Shown piece after piece: positions 46,401 through 55,572 of a stretch of 64,000 nt of DNA. The notes under the pieces were generated by a model that was not told where the DNA came from, made no database searches, and worked only from the letters and a program-made list of their open reading frames with translations. The DNA is taken from NCBI GenBank assembly GCA_021773835.1, contig JAJFJQ010000008.1:124001-188000 (forward strand), given 5' to 3'. Both the position numbers and the translations under genes were made by a program. Source of the DNA: Gammaproteobacteria bacterium (GTDB lineage Bacteria; Pseudomonadota; Gammaproteobacteria; Ga0077536). Positions within the stretch are counted from its first letter, which is position 1. Each line of letters begins with the position of its first letter.

Positions 46401-49400
46401 CCCCGCGTCGCCGATGATCGCAGCGACGTCACCGACACCGTAACGTTCGTGCCCGACCAAATCGAGCTGGCGCGCGCCCGTAATGGCGGCCTCGATGACG
46501 CCGTTCATGACCGGGCCCGCGCCGTCGACGCGGGTGCCGAGATCGACGCCGTTACCTGCGGTCCGCGGGGCAGTGAGACGAATGAAACCCGAAGGGTCCG
46601 CGACCAGGGTTCCCGTGTCGGTAGCCTTCGTGCCGGCGACGCTCAGCGCCGCCTGGTCGGTACCTGAGGTTTCGAACACGAGCTGCCCGCCGGTGCTCGT
46701 GAGGTGAATGCGTCCGCCAGCAAATCCGTCATCGTAGACAGGAACCTCCGAACTGCCGTACGGCGCGAGAAAACCACCGGTCGACACGGCCGAGAGCTGC
46801 GCGCTCGCGCCGACGACGAGATCTCCCCCGGCAATGAGTTCGATCAGGCCGCCGCGTTCACCCGTAGCGGACAGACTACCGAGCAGGTTCAGATCACCGT
46901 CGTCGACGGCGAGCCGGATTTCATGCGCGCGCACCGTGTCATCCACCGCGACCGTCAGGTCTTCACCCGCGCCGCGTATTCTGAGTGAACGTTCGCCGGA
47001 AAAACCACCGTCGTTCAGAAGGGTATTAAGTCCCGAAAACGTCGTGCCGTCGGCGAAACCGTTGACGTCGAGACGCGCAGTCGCGCCTTCACCCACGCCG
47101 TGCAGGCGGGTAGTCGCAGCGATCTGCAACGTGCCGCTGGCGGAAACGTCAAGCATACCGCCGTCGACGACGATGTCACCGCTGCCCGCCGCGACATCGA
47201 TCACCGCATTCGGCGCGAAAGCGACGTTGCCGCCGGCCGCTTCAATGCGCACGATCCCGCCCGGCGTGTTGACCCCGACCGGGCCGAATGCTGTCGCCTC
47301 CAGACCGCTGGTATCGATATGTGCCGTGGGACCGAGCAGCACGTCGCCGCTGCCTGCTGTGAGTTCGACGACGCCACTGGGGGCAAACAAGGTCGATCCG
47401 AGAGTCACACTGTCGGCGACCACCTTGATGCGGCCACCGAGGTGACCGCGCTTGGAGGGCGTTTCGGGTTCTGCGGCGACGGGCAAGCGATTGATCTCGA
47501 GATCGCCGGTCGCGGCGAACGAGAGTGCGGCCGCGTTCTGCGTCGTCACCCGGCCGGTGTCGACCTCGAGCGTACCTGCGTCCACCTCGATTGCGTGCTC
47601 GGCGATGCCGATCACGTCCGCGGCCCGCAGGCCGACATTGGCGAAGCCACGTATGTCGAAATCGCCATCTTCGATCACTGCCGGATCGAGGGCCGCGGTA
47701 TGGCCGAGACGCACGCTGCCGCTCGCGGTGAGCATCAGGTCGCCGGTGCCGCCGGCGGGCGTAGTGAACAGAGTTCCGGCCGTGTTTCTGAGTTGCAGTT
47801 CGTCGCTCGCAATCGTTACCGTGCCGACACCCGCGCCGCCGCCGATCCCAGCCGCGTCGATCAACAAACGCGAAACGACGAGGTCGACGTCGCCGAAAAA
47901 GTCGACCGTCGAACGACTGACGAGTTCGAGCTCATCAACGATCACGGCGCCGGACTCGTCCACGATGAGCTGGTTCAGCACCGTCGGGGAAAGTCGCAGT
48001 CCGCTCAGCGCACCTGGGACGTCGCCGATCAGGATCCGTGCCGCGCCGAAATGAACACCGGCGCCGCGACCGGCGGTAATGTCCGCGCCGTCGATGATCG
48101 TCTCGTCGCTGGAATCCAGAATCAGGGCGCCGGCGCCGAACAAGGTCGCGCCGTCCTCGACGGTAAGCGTGGCGCCCGACGTTGCGCCCGTATCGTTGCG
48201 GTTGTAGCGCGGCAACTCGCCCGCGGAGACCAGCAGCAAGGCGCCGTCGCCTTCGACCGTGAGAGACGAGGCACCGCCGGACTTGCTGCCGCTCGCCGAG
48301 ACTGCGGCGCCCGCGTCGACCGTGACAGCGTCGGTGCCGACCAGGATCAATTCGGGCAGGGTAATGTCGGTGCCCGTATCGACGCTGACCGACTCGGCCG
48401 TGACGACGTCGATAACCGAACTACCGCCGCTGCCGGCGCGCGTGCCGCCGATAAGAATACTGTCGGCGTTCAACTGCTCCAGGCCGGCGGCGTCGAGCAG
48501 AATCGTGCCGTCGGCAACCATCGACTCGCCGGGCGTCCCGACGACGATGTTTCTGGCCGAGATGTCGACCCGCGATCCGATGCCGGCCGGATCCCGCTCC
48601 GGCGCGATGGTGCCGCCGAGACTCAACGAAGCGTTCGTCGCGATCGACACCGCGCCGGCGTCGCGTGGCAGCAACGGCGGCTGCACGCCGAGATCGCGGG
48701 CGTTCGCGCTGAAAAAAGCATCGGCGGAAGTCTCGGCGTATTCGGCCCGCTGACGCACCGCCGCGCCGGTTTCAACCGTGAACAGCGATACCTCGTTTAC
48801 CGCGGCACCGTCGCCGAATTCGCCGATACGACCCGCCGCCAACGGGATCCCCGCGGCGCTCTTGGTGGGATTGACCGTAACACCAGGTGCACTGCCGGTA
48901 TCTGGGGCTGGTGTCAGTAACACCGCGCCGGGCAGCAAGGCATATCGCGGCGGCAGCACCGCGTAACTGCCGGCGGGCAGACCGCTGTCACCACCATCAG
49001 TAATGACGATCTGCGCCGTCGCGCCGAATTCGAATACGGGCGTTTCCAGCGGATCGACCGGGCCCACACCGCGTTCGTTCGGCAACAGCGCGAACGAACC
49101 GTTGCCGCGCGACGCATCGAGCAGGTCGACCTTGCCGAGTGGTCCCGGCAGAAATTCAGTCGCGATGAGGTCACCGCCGCTGCGCACGTCGAGGATGGCA
49201 CCTGGGTTGATCTCCACCACGCCGATCGGGGTCGGCGTGCCGCCGACGTCCTCGACCCCGTCCGCGATCAAGGAAATGCGCTTGTCGGGCGGCAGCTCGA
49301 ACTCCGTGTCGACGGCGTCGAAGACCCGGGTCGTGCCACCTTCGGGGAACGGAAACGCCCAGTCGCCGACTTCCGTGCGCCCGAACAGAATGCTCAATCC

Positions 49401-52400
49401 GCTGGCGGTGACCGACGTGAGGCTGTCGGCACCGAGGATCAGTTCGGAGTCCGCATCGAGCGTAATCGATCCGATGGGCGCGAACACGTTGCCGAGTTGA
49501 TGGATGCTATCGGATTCCACCGTGAGCCGGCTGCCCGCCGACAGCGGAATGGCTTGGTTCGACCCCGCGTTGCCCGCGAACGTCACGCGGCCGCCTTCGA
49601 GCTCGTTCAGGATGAGAAAATTAGTCAGGGTAGAGCCGTAGATGCGGTCGCCGCGCAACAACACGTCCGATTCGGCGATGAGCGCACCGGCGACGTCGAG
49701 CGACAGATCGTTCGGCGCACGAACGCCGCGAAAACGTATGTCCCCGCGGCTGGAGAAGCGGACTGCGTTCGCGCTGCCGCCGAATCCGCGCAGCGCGGTG
49801 AATCCTTCGAAATCGATGAAATCCGCTTGGAAGGTTGCGGCGCCGATCCCGGGCGCGGCGGAAAAGTATTTGGTCTCCGGATCGATCCCTGCGCCGATCC
49901 CAACAACGGGCGTGTCGCTGGTGACGAAATCCTCGTTCGCGAATCCGAGGCGCAGATATCGGGTATTAATTGTGATGTTGCCGCCGTCTGACTGAATGAC
50001 GGGTGCTTCGATCGACAGCTGCCGCGGTATCGCTATCGTGCCATTGCCGACGAGTTCAACCACGCCCTGCATCACCGGGTCGGGACTGCTCGCATCCGAC
50101 AACGAGACGGGATCTTTCTGCACGAGATTCGGCGATGCCGCGAGATCCAGATCCGCGAAACCGCCGGCGGCGAAAGCACTGAGTGAGAACGTGCCGATAT
50201 CAAAAATCGCATCCGGCACGGCCTCGCCCGTTGTGATTCCGGCCGGGAACGCCGTTTCTCCTAGCAATACCCGGATCTGTTCGATGCCGAAGGTTTCCGT
50301 CGAGCCGTCGATCACAGCCTCGAAGGTTTCGGTAATCACCGCGGGAAAATCGACATTAGGATCGACCACACCCTGATTCGTCTGCCGCAGGTTGCCGTCC
50401 ATGGTCAGCGCCAGGGTCGCGCCCGTGGCGCCGAGTTCGGACGCTGCCCCGCCCTTGAGATCGGAAAAGAACTGGATGCCCGCGGCGGAAGTGAGGCGGA
50501 TTTCGCCGGCATCCGAACCGACGCGCACGATGGCCGCTTGCGGCAAGCCGGACCCGGGCGTGGCCGCGGTGATGGTGAGATCGCCTATGCCGCCGGACAC
50601 GTCGACTCTCGATCCGGGCATGCCGATCACGTAACCACTGCGGGCGTTGATATCGACCGTGCCGCCGGCAACGAGATCGACCGCATTCGTGCGTCCGAGC
50701 GCGTCGCCGCCCGTGGGGACCACCGCACCGGAGACGTCGATGAGGCTGCCGCGCGCCAGCCACACGCCGAAGTCCGGCAGGTAGCCGAAATTCGCAACCG
50801 GCGTCGTGGCCAGAGAGACCTGCCCGCCACGAGCGGTGAGCGCACCGGAGACGATGATGCTGCCGTCGTTGGAGAGCGACAGCGCGCCGCCGGTATCCAC
50901 CGCAATCCGGGTCGTCGCCGGGATCGTCAATGCCTCGTTTGGCGCGATTGCGCCACTGATGGTCGAGAACACCTGCCGGCTCTCGACGGCGAACGAGGTC
51001 GGCATGCGCAGGGGGTCGTCGAGCAGTTCAGTTACTGCAAAGTCGTCGATATCGGTTCCGCTGACGGGCAGCTCGCTAGTGCCGGCCAGTCCGCCCGTAT
51101 CGGGCAGCATAAGGTCCAGTGCCTTAATGTCGAGATCCAGACCCGGGGCGACGACTACCGCTCGTTCGTTCGATGCGAGCTCGAAATCGTGAAACCCGAA
51201 TTCCGAGAACAGGGCCGGGGCAACGGTCACGGTTCCCGGCGCAGGTACCCGATCGCTGCCATCCACGAGTACCTGCGGCACGTTCAGCGCAAAACGCGAT
51301 CCGTTCGCGGCACCGGCGAACGTGAACCCCTCGAACCGCGCCGCGATCTCGACCGCGGATGACGTAAGCGTATCGACCGTCGCCGGCGACAGCAGGAACG
51401 TCGTCGCCGTTAGCGACACCTCGCCACCGCGCCCGGCTTCGATCTCCCCGGACGCATTAACGTACGCACCGCCGCCAACGTCGACGAAGCTGCCGGCCGC
51501 GAGGCTCAGATCACCGACGACGTTCGCGGAAAACGACCCGCCGTCGATGAAGATCGGATCGTTGTCGGCGGTTTGTGTGCGCGCGACATCATCGAGCACC
51601 CAGGCGCCTTCGAGATCAATCGTCGCCGCGGCGCCGAGGGCGATCGCGCCGACGTCGTCCTGGAGCTTTTCCGCGTCGCTGTGCGGGGGATTCACGATCA
51701 GCGCCACTGTGGCGCCGGGTCCCGCGATCGTGCCATCGATAACGATGGCATCGGCAGCCCGGATCGAAAGCGATCCCTGCGGCCGCAGCGCGAGCGCCGC
51801 TCCGGCGACGAGTTCGAAGTCCGCCAGCGCCAGGTCGTAGTCATCGAATCCTTCGGCGCCGAAACTGAAGCCGTCGCCGTCGTACACCAGCGACTGCCCG
51901 AGAGTCGTCGATATGAGTCGCAGTTGCCCGCCGGCGGCGATTTCGTCGAACGCGCGCGTAAATCCCGACGACGCACCGGGGGCCTTGCGCTGCAGATCGC
52001 CGTGTACGGTACGCGCGTACAACTCGCCGCGCACATCGAATTCCGGCGCGGTAACGGCTATCGATCCCGCATCCTTGCCTTCGAGATAACCGGGCTGGAA
52101 CCCGGTCAGTGCCACGAGTTGCGCGGGCCCGAAACTCCAGAACGATTCGGTGGTGGCTGCGCCCCACTTTTCGTGTTCGAAATCATTATTCGAAAGCACC
52201 GCATCGTAAGTGATGAACGGCGACGCCTCGCTGACGTCGACGACCCGGCCCTCGACGATCAGCTTCGTTGCGCCGACAAACGCACCCGCGTATGTCAGCA
52301 CGCCACCCGAGACGTCGAGCACGGCGTCGGGTTCAACGACAACCGCTTCGGCGGCAGTTAGCGCGATACTGCCACCCACCGTCGATCGCTCCGCAACCGT

Positions 52401-53819
52401 GCGTTCGACGTTCGCGACGGCGGCGTCGACGTTGACGATGTCGGGCAGGGGTTTGCGAATATCAAACGTCACGGTCTCGCCGAACAGCGGACCATCGCGC
52501 TGCACGGGCGAATCGGCGAGTTCGTTGCGCCGGATTTCCTGTTCGAGGAAATTGCGCGCAACCGATACCGTCACCTCGTCGAGCCCGCTGACGTCGATGG
52601 ACGCACCACGCTCGATCCGGATCGTGCCCTCGGCGGACACGGCGATATCGTCGACCGACGAAGCCGACATCTCCACCGTGCCCGCCGGCGCGGTGATCGA
52701 GGCGCCGGAACGTAGGGTGATGTCTTTCGCATCCGCCTCGATGCGCGAAGCGAACACGGGCTGCCCGTCGATCGCCGCGGCCGTGTCGTCAGCCAAGGGC
52801 AACACTTCGGTGCGGCTGCCGCCACCGAACGTCACCGTGCCACCACGAACGGGTTCGGGCAACTGCAGTTCTCCGGTTCCGCCCGCGATAGCCGGCGGCC
52901 GGCTCCGATCGCGTGCGAGCAGGCGAATCGAACCGTTCGCGTCCACCGCCGTGGTCGCCCGCGCGAGGCCGTTTTGATTGACCGTGAGACCGGCGAGCGT
53001 AATGTTGCCGCGATCGGCGAGCACCGTGCCACCGTTCGTCACCTCGCCGCCCTCGGTCAGCGCAACGGCGAGACCGCGTACGTCCGGATCGTCTTCGAGA
53101 TACAGATAGACCTCGTCGTTTTCCGCCGCCAGCAACGCCTGCCCGCCGCGCCCCGATACTTCGATGCGTCCCGAATTCTCGACCGTGCCGCCGATGAGGA
53201 TCACGCGGCCGTTCTCCCGCGCCCTGATTGATGCACCCGCCTCGACCCGCACGCCGGCCGCGGCCCCGCCGCTTGCATTTTTGAACGCGGGCGCGAGGTC
53301 CGTTGCGACGACCCCGGCGATGTCCAGCGAGTCGCGCGCGGCGTCGGAGATTTCGAGCGAGGACGCGACGAGCGTATTCACGTCCACCGACGAGCCGGGT
53401 TTGAACAGGATCCCGTTCTGGTTGATGAGAATGACCTGCCCGTTCGCCTGCAGAGCGCCGAATATGCGCGTGGGGTCGCTCTGGAAAATGCGGTTGAGCG
53501 CTACCGAGGTGCTGTTCGGTTGCTGAAACGTGACCTTGTTATCGGGGCCGATGTTGAACGAAGCCCAGTTGAAGGTCTCACGCTCGAGTGCCTGGCGCAC
53601 GAACGCCTCGGCGCCGTCGACGACGTACTGGCTGGCGGAGCCGGCGCCTTTCCACGACACCATCGAACCACCCGTGTCACAGGGCGCGCATACCGTTGGC
53701 AGTTCCGCGTGCACGGCGGTGGCGAGCGCAAGCAAGGCGGTAACGATCGCGCGCCGCGCGCAAGCGACAAGGCGCGGTGTGGATGTGTGCGAATTCAATT
53801 GGGCGGTCTTTCGCATCAA
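43485..53819 (-). CDS. Giant filamentous-haemagglutinin-type exoprotein (two-partner secretion)
   Basis: 3444 residues. Signal peptide with ARRAIVTALLALATAVHA, then a two-partner secretion domain (about 40-300) with VILINQNGILFKPGSSVDVN, the version of the 'NPNGILF' motif. The body is a very long parallel beta-helix of short Gly/Asp/Ala/Val repeats (GGNITINTR, GDIDAGRG and many similar). The C-terminus has GDIDAGRGAKTATSLG, GSGIRNFAP and AGDAGIGSAGNIVIGA, as in DUF3739 haemagglutinin family proteins. No cleavage-release or toxin tip is visible. It ends two bases before the start region of the ShlB-type transporter gene lying upstream on this strand. Expected role: adhesion, surface coat or nutrient binding. 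Confidence 0.92.
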   Translation of the reverse strand: MMRKTAQLNSHTSTPRLVACARRAIVTALLALATAVHAELPTVCAPCDTGGSMVSWKGAGSASQYVVDGAEAFVRQALERETFNWASFNIGPDNKVTFQQPNSTSVALNRIFQSDPTRIFGALQANGQVILINQNGILFKPGSSVDVNTLVASSLEISDAARDSLDIAGVVATDLAPAFKNASGGAAAGVRVEAGASIRARENGRVILIGGTVENSGRIEVSGRGGQALLAAENDEVYLYLEDDPDVRGLAVALTEGGEVTNGGTVLADRGNITLAGLTVNQNGLARATTAVDANGSIRLLARDRSRPPAIAGGTGELQLPEPVRGGTVTFGGGSRTEVLPLADDTAAAIDGQPVFASRIEADAKDITLRSGASITAPAGTVEMSASSVDDIAVSAEGTIRIERGASIDVSGLDEVTVSVARNFLEQEIRRNELADSPVQRDGPLFGETVTFDIRKPLPDIVNVDAAVANVERTVAERSTVGGSIALTAAEAVVVEPDAVLDVSGGVLTYAGAFVGATKLIVEGRVVDVSEASPFITYDAVLSNNDFEHEKWGAATTESFWSFGPAQLVALTGFQPGYLEGKDAGSIAVTAPEFDVRGELYARTVHGDLQRKAPGASSGFTRAFDEIAAGGQLRLISTTLGQSLVYDGDGFSFGAEGFDDYDLALADFELVAGAALALRPQGSLSIRAADAIVIDGTIAGPGATVALIVNPPHSDAEKLQDDVGAIALGAAATIDLEGAWVLDDVARTQTADNDPIFIDGGSFSANVVGDLSLAAGSFVDVGGGAYVNASGEIEAGRGGEVSLTATTFLLSPATVDTLTSSAVEIAARFEGFTFAGAANGSRFALNVPQVLVDGSDRVPAPGTVTVAPALFSEFGFHDFELASNERAVVVAPGLDLDIKALDLMLPDTGGLAGTSELPVSGTDIDDFAVTELLDDPLRMPTSFAVESRQVFSTISGAIAPNEALTIPATTRIAVDTGGALSLSNDGSIIVSGALTARGGQVSLATTPVANFGYLPDFGVWLARGSLIDVSGAVVPTGGDALGRTNAVDLVAGGTVDINARSGYVIGMPGSRVDVSGGIGDLTITAATPGSGLPQAAIVRVGSDAGEIRLTSAAGIQFFSDLKGGAASELGATGATLALTMDGNLRQTNQGVVDPNVDFPAVITETFEAVIDGSTETFGIEQIRVLLGETAFPAGITTGEAVPDAIFDIGTFSLSAFAAGGFADLDLAASPNLVQKDPVSLSDASSPDPVMQGVVELVGNGTIAIPRQLSIEAPVIQSDGGNITINTRYLRLGFANEDFVTSDTPVVGIGAGIDPETKYFSAAPGIGAATFQADFIDFEGFTALRGFGGSANAVRFSSRGDIRFRGVRAPNDLSLDVAGALIAESDVLLRGDRIYGSTLTNFLILNELEGGRVTFAGNAGSNQAIPLSAGSRLTVESDSIHQLGNVFAPIGSITLDADSELILGADSLTSVTASGLSILFGRTEVGDWAFPFPEGGTTRVFDAVDTEFELPPDKRISLIADGVEDVGGTPTPIGVVEINPGAILDVRSGGDLIATEFLPGPLGKVDLLDASRGNGSFALLPNERGVGPVDPLETPVFEFGATAQIVITDGGDSGLPAGSYAVLPPRYALLPGAVLLTPAPDTGSAPGVTVNPTKSAAGIPLAAGRIGEFGDGAAVNEVSLFTVETGAAVRQRAEYAETSADAFFSANARDLGVQPPLLPRDAGAVSIATNASLSLGGTIAPERDPAGIGSRVDISARNIVVGTPGESMVADGTILLDAAGLEQLNADSILIGGTRAGSGGSSVIDVVTAESVSVDTGTDITLPELILVGTDAVTVDAGAAVSASGSKSGGASSLTVEGDGALLLVSAGELPRYNRNDTGATSGATLTVEDGATLFGAGALILDSSDETIIDGADITAGRGAGVHFGAARILIGDVPGALSGLRLSPTVLNQLIVDESGAVIVDELELVSRSTVDFFGDVDLVVSRLLIDAAGIGGGAGVGTVTIASDELQLRNTAGTLFTTPAGGTGDLMLTASGSVRLGHTAALDPAVIEDGDFDIRGFANVGLRAADVIGIAEHAIEVDAGTLEVDTGRVTTQNAAALSFAATGDLEINRLPVAAEPETPSKRGHLGGRIKVVADSVTLGSTLFAPSGVVELTAGSGDVLLGPTAHIDTSGLEATAFGPVGVNTPGGIVRIEAAGGNVAFAPNAVIDVAAGSGDIVVDGGMLDVSASGTLQIAATTRLHGVGEGATARLDVNGFADGTTFSGLNTLLNDGGFSGERSLRIRGAGEDLTVAVDDTVRAHEIRLAVDDGDLNLLGSLSATGERGGLIELIAGGDLVVGASAQLSAVSTGGFLAPYGSSEVPVYDDGFAGGRIHLTSTGGQLVFETSGTDQAALSVAGTKATDTGTLVADPSGFIRLTAPRTAGNGVDLGTRVDGAGPVMNGVIEAAITGARQLDLVGHERYGVGDVAAIIGDAGVTQALSGSGVTGLATRVVPGVEVFSAGAMNVSALGLSFTSLFNAASITPGVLTFRSAADVTIAADIQDGLTTDLFGGLIADADDSWTLRFVAGADLAAADALAVVDGTGALAVGTNVDIWTGTGDIVLRSGGNMSFAAGASLASTGRHMDPVDFRGEFTGSFFLWTTGTSYPEIGGDIDIRAGGDIDMVSSNQTIRDFTYYYGLISESSFSQAPRAWAYSLSLLDQNVVSLAGGDIALEAGGAINGGQISMTTSGRQDGAATLGFIGEFVEVINDDVTELGGGTIDVFARGDVSDIDFAVMRGNATVRSFGAIGAADAPSTDPRLFIGDAAFDLQAARGVELGLVVDPTITRAGLSNPNPLVGFFETEYFSMTPNSALNVVASSGDVRFNNPAVADAGVFTTFNTLLNMYPDDVDVLAASGSLLVAGPMSFFPSSHGTFTLLAQNGIGPARNSVLEIAQIEADPGALETSDLTTSAASASAVLGTDVPGLTPLHGGDIKPNVVVADAGDIRNLRFTSGKSFVLEAGRDVSRVSVFGKHVNAGDSSIVVAGRDIVQPTVRNALSGALLSSGSTFYTLEGPGEFSFLAGRDINMGTSSGIVTVGAALDSRLAERGGSVNLFAGMTESPDLMDFIATYADGGGEYETALRQYLTEQRAAGRGVDAALAPVDQFAQLEHKDQLPFVADIFFAELEASGVAASDPESLSFQDYSRGFTAIATLFAGTEYTGNVRTPLSTVQTQEGGSIRLLAPGGIVDAGLTATEGLGAGFKGDDELGFIAFREGDIKAFVHDDFNVNSTRVFAQQGGDILIWSSTGDIDAGRGAKTATSLGIPSPEYDPFGNFLDKPPLQVVGSGIRNFAPAGVAPGTLFLFAPQGVINAGDAGIGSAGNIVIGATEVIGAENIDVGGVAIGVPAGDTGGLAAGLVSVGDVAASATKATEKQTDQRAAQQAAQAAEAFDTASLSIIQVEVLGFGT

Positions 53820-53821
53820 CT

Positions 53822-55441
53822 TCAGAACTCCTGTGCAAAAAGAAAATGCAGGCGTGATTCCCCGCGGCGAATGTCACCGTCTTCGGCGAGCGGATAAGCC
53901 CAGTCGATCTGGGAGTTGAAACCGAAGCGTGTATCGAAACGCAGACCGACGCCGAAGCTGGACAAGGTCACGTTGTTCGGTTGGCCCGGCAGGGGTTCGC
54001 GAAACCGCCCGTAGGCGGCGTCCCCGAAAATGAGCACGCGGGCGACGTCCAGCCAATCCCAATCCACCGCGCCGGCGAGAGACGGCGAGCGCAGTTCCAG
54101 TCGCGTGCGCAAGGCATCGTCCACCAGCACTTGGGTGTCGACGTAACCGCGTACCGAGTTCGCGCCGCCGAGACTGTACTGCTCGTTACTGATCAGCGGA
54201 CCCGAGGCGACTTGTCCGGCGAGCTGGAAATAGACCTGGGACCCGCGCATCCAGTCTCGCTCCAGGGACGCATCGGCACGCAGGTAGGCGAAGTTTGGTT
54301 TGCCTTGAAACCGTTTACGCTCGAATTCCTTCTCGGTATTGCCGAGCCCGCGCAGGCCCCAGTTCGATTCTACGTTGTAACGCATGGTCGAGTTATCGGC
54401 GATCCTGAAACCGCCGTAACCGGCGACGAACTTCGCATACGAAATCGGGGTGTTGAAACCGACACCGCCGGCAGGGTTGACGGTGTCTTCGAAATCCTTG
54501 TAGTCGAGTCCGAACGTCACGTTGTGGAACACGCTTTCGACGTTCGGCAACGGTTTGATCACGCGCACGCCACCGACCCAGCCCTTGCCGAGCACGCCGA
54601 CTCCGGCAGCACCGTTACCGGTGAGAACGTCACTGTCGGAACGCAGTCCGTATAGGGCCACGAGTGCATCGAACTTCTCGGGTCGGAACAGATAAGTGCC
54701 GGAAATCACCTGCACCTCGCTCGGATCCTGCTGAGAAACCTGATAGGAGACACCGAGGCTGTGTTCCCGCTGCCATAGATTGTCATAGCGAACGGACGCG
54801 TTGAGACGCGTGCGGGTCGTATCCCGGGTGAACTGATCATTGATTTCCAGCGAGCCGTGCAACGGGAGCTGGTCGTCGACCTTGAGCTCGACGTCGACCA
54901 TGCCGGGGCTGCGGCCGGGACGGAGCACCGGCGTCACCACGCGATCCGGTGTTGCCTTGTTGAGGACCGCGAGTTGTTGCTGCACCTTGGGCAAGTCCGG
55001 CAGCGCGCCTGCCGCCAGCGACGGGACCTTCGACTTGATCCGGCCGAGCGAAAAATAGCGCGAGCCCGAGACCCGCAGACGTTCGATCCGCCCTTCAACG
55101 ATGGCCAGTCGCACGATACCTTCGTCCACATCCTGTTCGGGAATGTTGACCAATACGGTGCCGTAACCGCGGGCGCGAAATATTGACTCCAGCGCGCCGC
55201 GCGCAGCTTCCACGTCATCGATCGTTTTGTCCGGGCCGAGATAGGGATAGACGGCGCGGCCGACGTCGGCGTCAGAGAGCAACTGCGAGCCCTCGATCTG
55301 GTATTCCCACACGTCGAAGCGCGGCACGCCGGCCACTGCGGCTTCGTCCGGCGGCGTATCCGCCAGCGCACGCAGCGGCGCGCCCGCAATGAGTCCTAGG
55401 AGCACCGCGATAGTGCTAAATCGCCGTAGTTTGTTAACCAT
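53822..55441 (-). CDS. ShlB/FhaC-type two-partner secretion transporter
   Basis: 539 residues from the ATG at 55439-55441, which begins the signal peptide (VNKLRRFSTIAVLLGLIAG); the open frame extends 58 codons upstream but reads like a shadow. A POTRA-containing region (about 45-200: VWEYQIEGSQLLSDADVG, YGTVLVNIPEQDVDEG, VEGRIERLRVSGSRYF) leads into a 16-strand-type barrel with the conserved GGANSVRGY and terminal FAQEF. It exports its partner exoprotein across the outer membrane. The downstream exoprotein starts two bases after it ends, a textbook pair. Confidence 0.93.
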   Translation of the reverse strand: MVNKLRRFSTIAVLLGLIAGAPLRALADTPPDEAAVAGVPRFDVWEYQIEGSQLLSDADVGRAVYPYLGPDKTIDDVEAARGALESIFRARGYGTVLVNIPEQDVDEGIVRLAIVEGRIERLRVSGSRYFSLGRIKSKVPSLAAGALPDLPKVQQQLAVLNKATPDRVVTPVLRPGRSPGMVDVELKVDDQLPLHGSLEINDQFTRDTTRTRLNASVRYDNLWQREHSLGVSYQVSQQDPSEVQVISGTYLFRPEKFDALVALYGLRSDSDVLTGNGAAGVGVLGKGWVGGVRVIKPLPNVESVFHNVTFGLDYKDFEDTVNPAGGVGFNTPISYAKFVAGYGGFRIADNSTMRYNVESNWGLRGLGNTEKEFERKRFQGKPNFAYLRADASLERDWMRGSQVYFQLAGQVASGPLISNEQYSLGGANSVRGYVDTQVLVDDALRTRLELRSPSLAGAVDWDWLDVARVLIFGDAAYGRFREPLPGQPNNVTLSSFGVGLRFDTRFGFNSQIDWAYPLAEDGDIRRGESRLHFLFAQEF

Positions 55442-55478
55442 CTGTCGCCCGAATTCTGCCCTGCTTAAAACGCCGAAA

Positions 55479-55502
55479 GGGCCGACTCTTACGAGCCGGC
55501 CC
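55479..55502 (-). terminator. Probable terminator of the PstS-like gene
   Basis: Stem GGGCCGACTC-TTAC-GAGCCGGCCC (one mismatch, A against C). On the minus strand it is followed by TTTCGGCGTTTT, a T-rich tail. A second hairpin (ACCGGCA-TCCC-TGCCGGT, about 55524-55541) lies just before it. It sits between the stop of the PstS-like gene and the start of the transporter gene, so it may separate or attenuate them. Confidence 0.55.
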
Positions 55503-55572
55503 CGGGGCATCCTTTCCGGTGTACCGCACCGGCATCCCTGCCGGTACGGCCACCTTTCCGTCAGTTTGCTGA